Shown here one piece after another: positions 13,636 to 14,295 of a stretch of DNA of 14,295 bases (its first letter is position 1; every line of letters starts with the position of its first letter). A program made the translations under genes and the position numbers. Location: positions 1-14,295 of the forward strand of contig PLFA01000197.1 in the NCBI GenBank assembly GCA_003136615.1. The letters run 5' to 3'. Source of the DNA: Caulobacteraceae bacterium. GTDB taxonomy: Bacteria; Pseudomonadota; Alphaproteobacteria; Caulobacterales; Caulobacteraceae. A model generated the notes under the pieces. That model did not search any database. It was given only the letters and a program-made list of their open reading frames with translations, and was not told the DNA's origin.

Positions 13636-13641
13636 TATACA
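13636..13641 (+). promoter_or_regulatory. Predicted tkt -10 box
   Basis: TATACA in CCTATACAG, 30 nt downstream of the centre of dyad copy 3 (29 nt in the xfp case). The equivalent spacing is the main support. Confidence 0.45.
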
Positions 13642-13690
13642 GCCCCATGCAAACTGCCACGGGGCGGGCGGTCTTGGGCGCGGAGGATGC

Positions 13691-14295
13691 ATGAACGATC
13701 AAGATCATGGAGAGCTGACGGACGCTCTTGAGATCACACACACCCAGCCGGCCGAGGTCAGGGCGGCGCCCAATGACATCTCGCTGGATCAGCTATGCGT
13801 CGACACCATCCGGACCTTGTCGATGGACGCGGTTCAGAAGGCCAATTCAGGGCATCCAGGGACGCCCATGGCGCTCGCCCCGGTCATTTACACCCTATGG
13901 CAGCGCTTCCTGCGATATGATCCTCGCCACCCCCACTGGCCCAACCGTGATCGGTTCGTGCTGTCCAACGGACACGCCTCGATGCTGCTTTATGCGATTT
14001 TGCATCTCACCGGCGTGAAGGCGGTAAGCGGGGGTGGGGAGACCCTCGACGAGCCAGCTGTGACAATCAACGACATCGAACAATTTCGCCAGTTTGGGAG
14101 CCGCTGCCCGGGGCATCCGGAATACCGTGTCACAACCGGTGTGGAGGTCACCACCGGCCCCCTCGGCCAAGGCTGCGGCAATAGTGTTGGAATGGCGATC
14201 GCCGAGCGCTGGCTGGCCCATAAGTTCAATGGTCCGGACCTCAAGGTCATCGATTACGATGTCTATGCCTTCTGCGGCGACGGCGACATGATGGA
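13691..14295 (+). CDS. tkt: Transketolase, N-terminal part (3' end outside the window)
   Basis: The first 201 residues of a transketolase; the frame runs off the window end. Transketolase moves two-carbon ketol units between sugar phosphates using thiamine diphosphate, and here can make xylulose-5-P for Xfp. Residues matching the E. coli enzyme are visible: His55 (SGHPGTPMALAP), His95 (LSNGHASMLLYAILHLTG), His142 (PGHPEY), TTGPLGQGCGNSVGMA (154-169) and the ThDP/Mg motif start FCGDGDMM (194-201) with Asp197. An N-terminal extension of about 30 polar residues precedes the usual start of the fold (LDQLCVDTIRTLSMDAVQKA). ATG at 13691 follows GGAGG with a short 4-nt spacer. Preceded by dyad copy 3, so it can be transcribed separately from xfp. 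Confidence 0.95.
   Translation, partial: MNDQDHGELTDALEITHTQPAEVRAAPNDISLDQLCVDTIRTLSMDAVQKANSGHPGTPMALAPVIYTLWQRFLRYDPRHPHWPNRDRFVLSNGHASMLLYAILHLTGVKAVSGGGETLDEPAVTINDIEQFRQFGSRCPGHPEYRVTTGVEVTTGPLGQGCGNSVGMAIAERWLAHKFNGPDLKVIDYDVYAFCGDGDMM

Noticed and set aside
1..14295. Search for CRISPR arrays, tRNA genes, insertion sequences and phage genes
   Set aside because: No regularly spaced repeats, no cloverleaf-like segments, and no transposase, integrase or phage motifs were seen in the reading frames.

Overview
The window is a GC-rich bacterial chromosome segment with the gene content and codon use of an alphaproteobacterium. A Caulobacterales-type host (Phenylobacterium-like) is my best guess, based on the Nudix subtype with LPKGWPMKGK, the DUF1453-like membrane protein next to mfd and the VapBC type; this is recall, not a search result. 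Genes are tightly packed. There are no rRNA or tRNA genes, insertion sequences, phage genes or CRISPR arrays.

Left part (1-8226), ordinary chromosomal genes in short or single transcription units: the C-terminal third of mfd (+); a small multi-pass membrane protein (-); an alpha-methylacyl-CoA racemase-type CoA-transferase III (+); a TusA-like sulfur carrier (-), which ends convergently with the racemase across two tandem hairpins. Divergent from tusA is a two-gene glycosyltransferase unit (+): a GT2 polyprenyl-phosphate glycosyltransferase fused to a GtrA membrane domain, then an overlapping GT39/ArnT-like membrane glycosyltransferase. This pair fits transfer of a lipid-linked sugar across the inner membrane. 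It is followed by a Tat-exported EF-hand protein (-), whose stop codon directly abuts the GT39 stop, and an amidase-signature hydrolase (+) with an intact Lys-Ser-Ser triad.

Middle (8249-9428), all on the minus strand: a VapBC toxin-antitoxin pair with the usual 4-nt overlap, then a Nudix hydrolase.

Right part (9429-14295), the most interesting region: a 366-nt regulatory intergenic stretch with several strong palindromes, then acetate kinase (ackA), phosphoketolase (xfp) and a transketolase (tkt, cut by the window end), all on +. Together they can run a phosphoketolase shunt. Transketolase interconverts sugar phosphates, Xfp phosphorolytically cleaves xylulose-5-P or fructose-6-P to acetyl-phosphate, and AckA converts acetyl-phosphate to acetate plus ATP without a phosphotransacetylase. 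Each gene is preceded by its own copy of a 20-22 bp motif, CTRRGTAKTTTCCGAGNCTA, an imperfect GTAG-N9-CTAC dyad. In two of the three cases (xfp, tkt) it lies at a near-constant distance from a -10-like box, as expected for a class II activator site. The simplest reading is a dedicated, co-regulated phosphoketolase regulon whose regulator lies outside the window.
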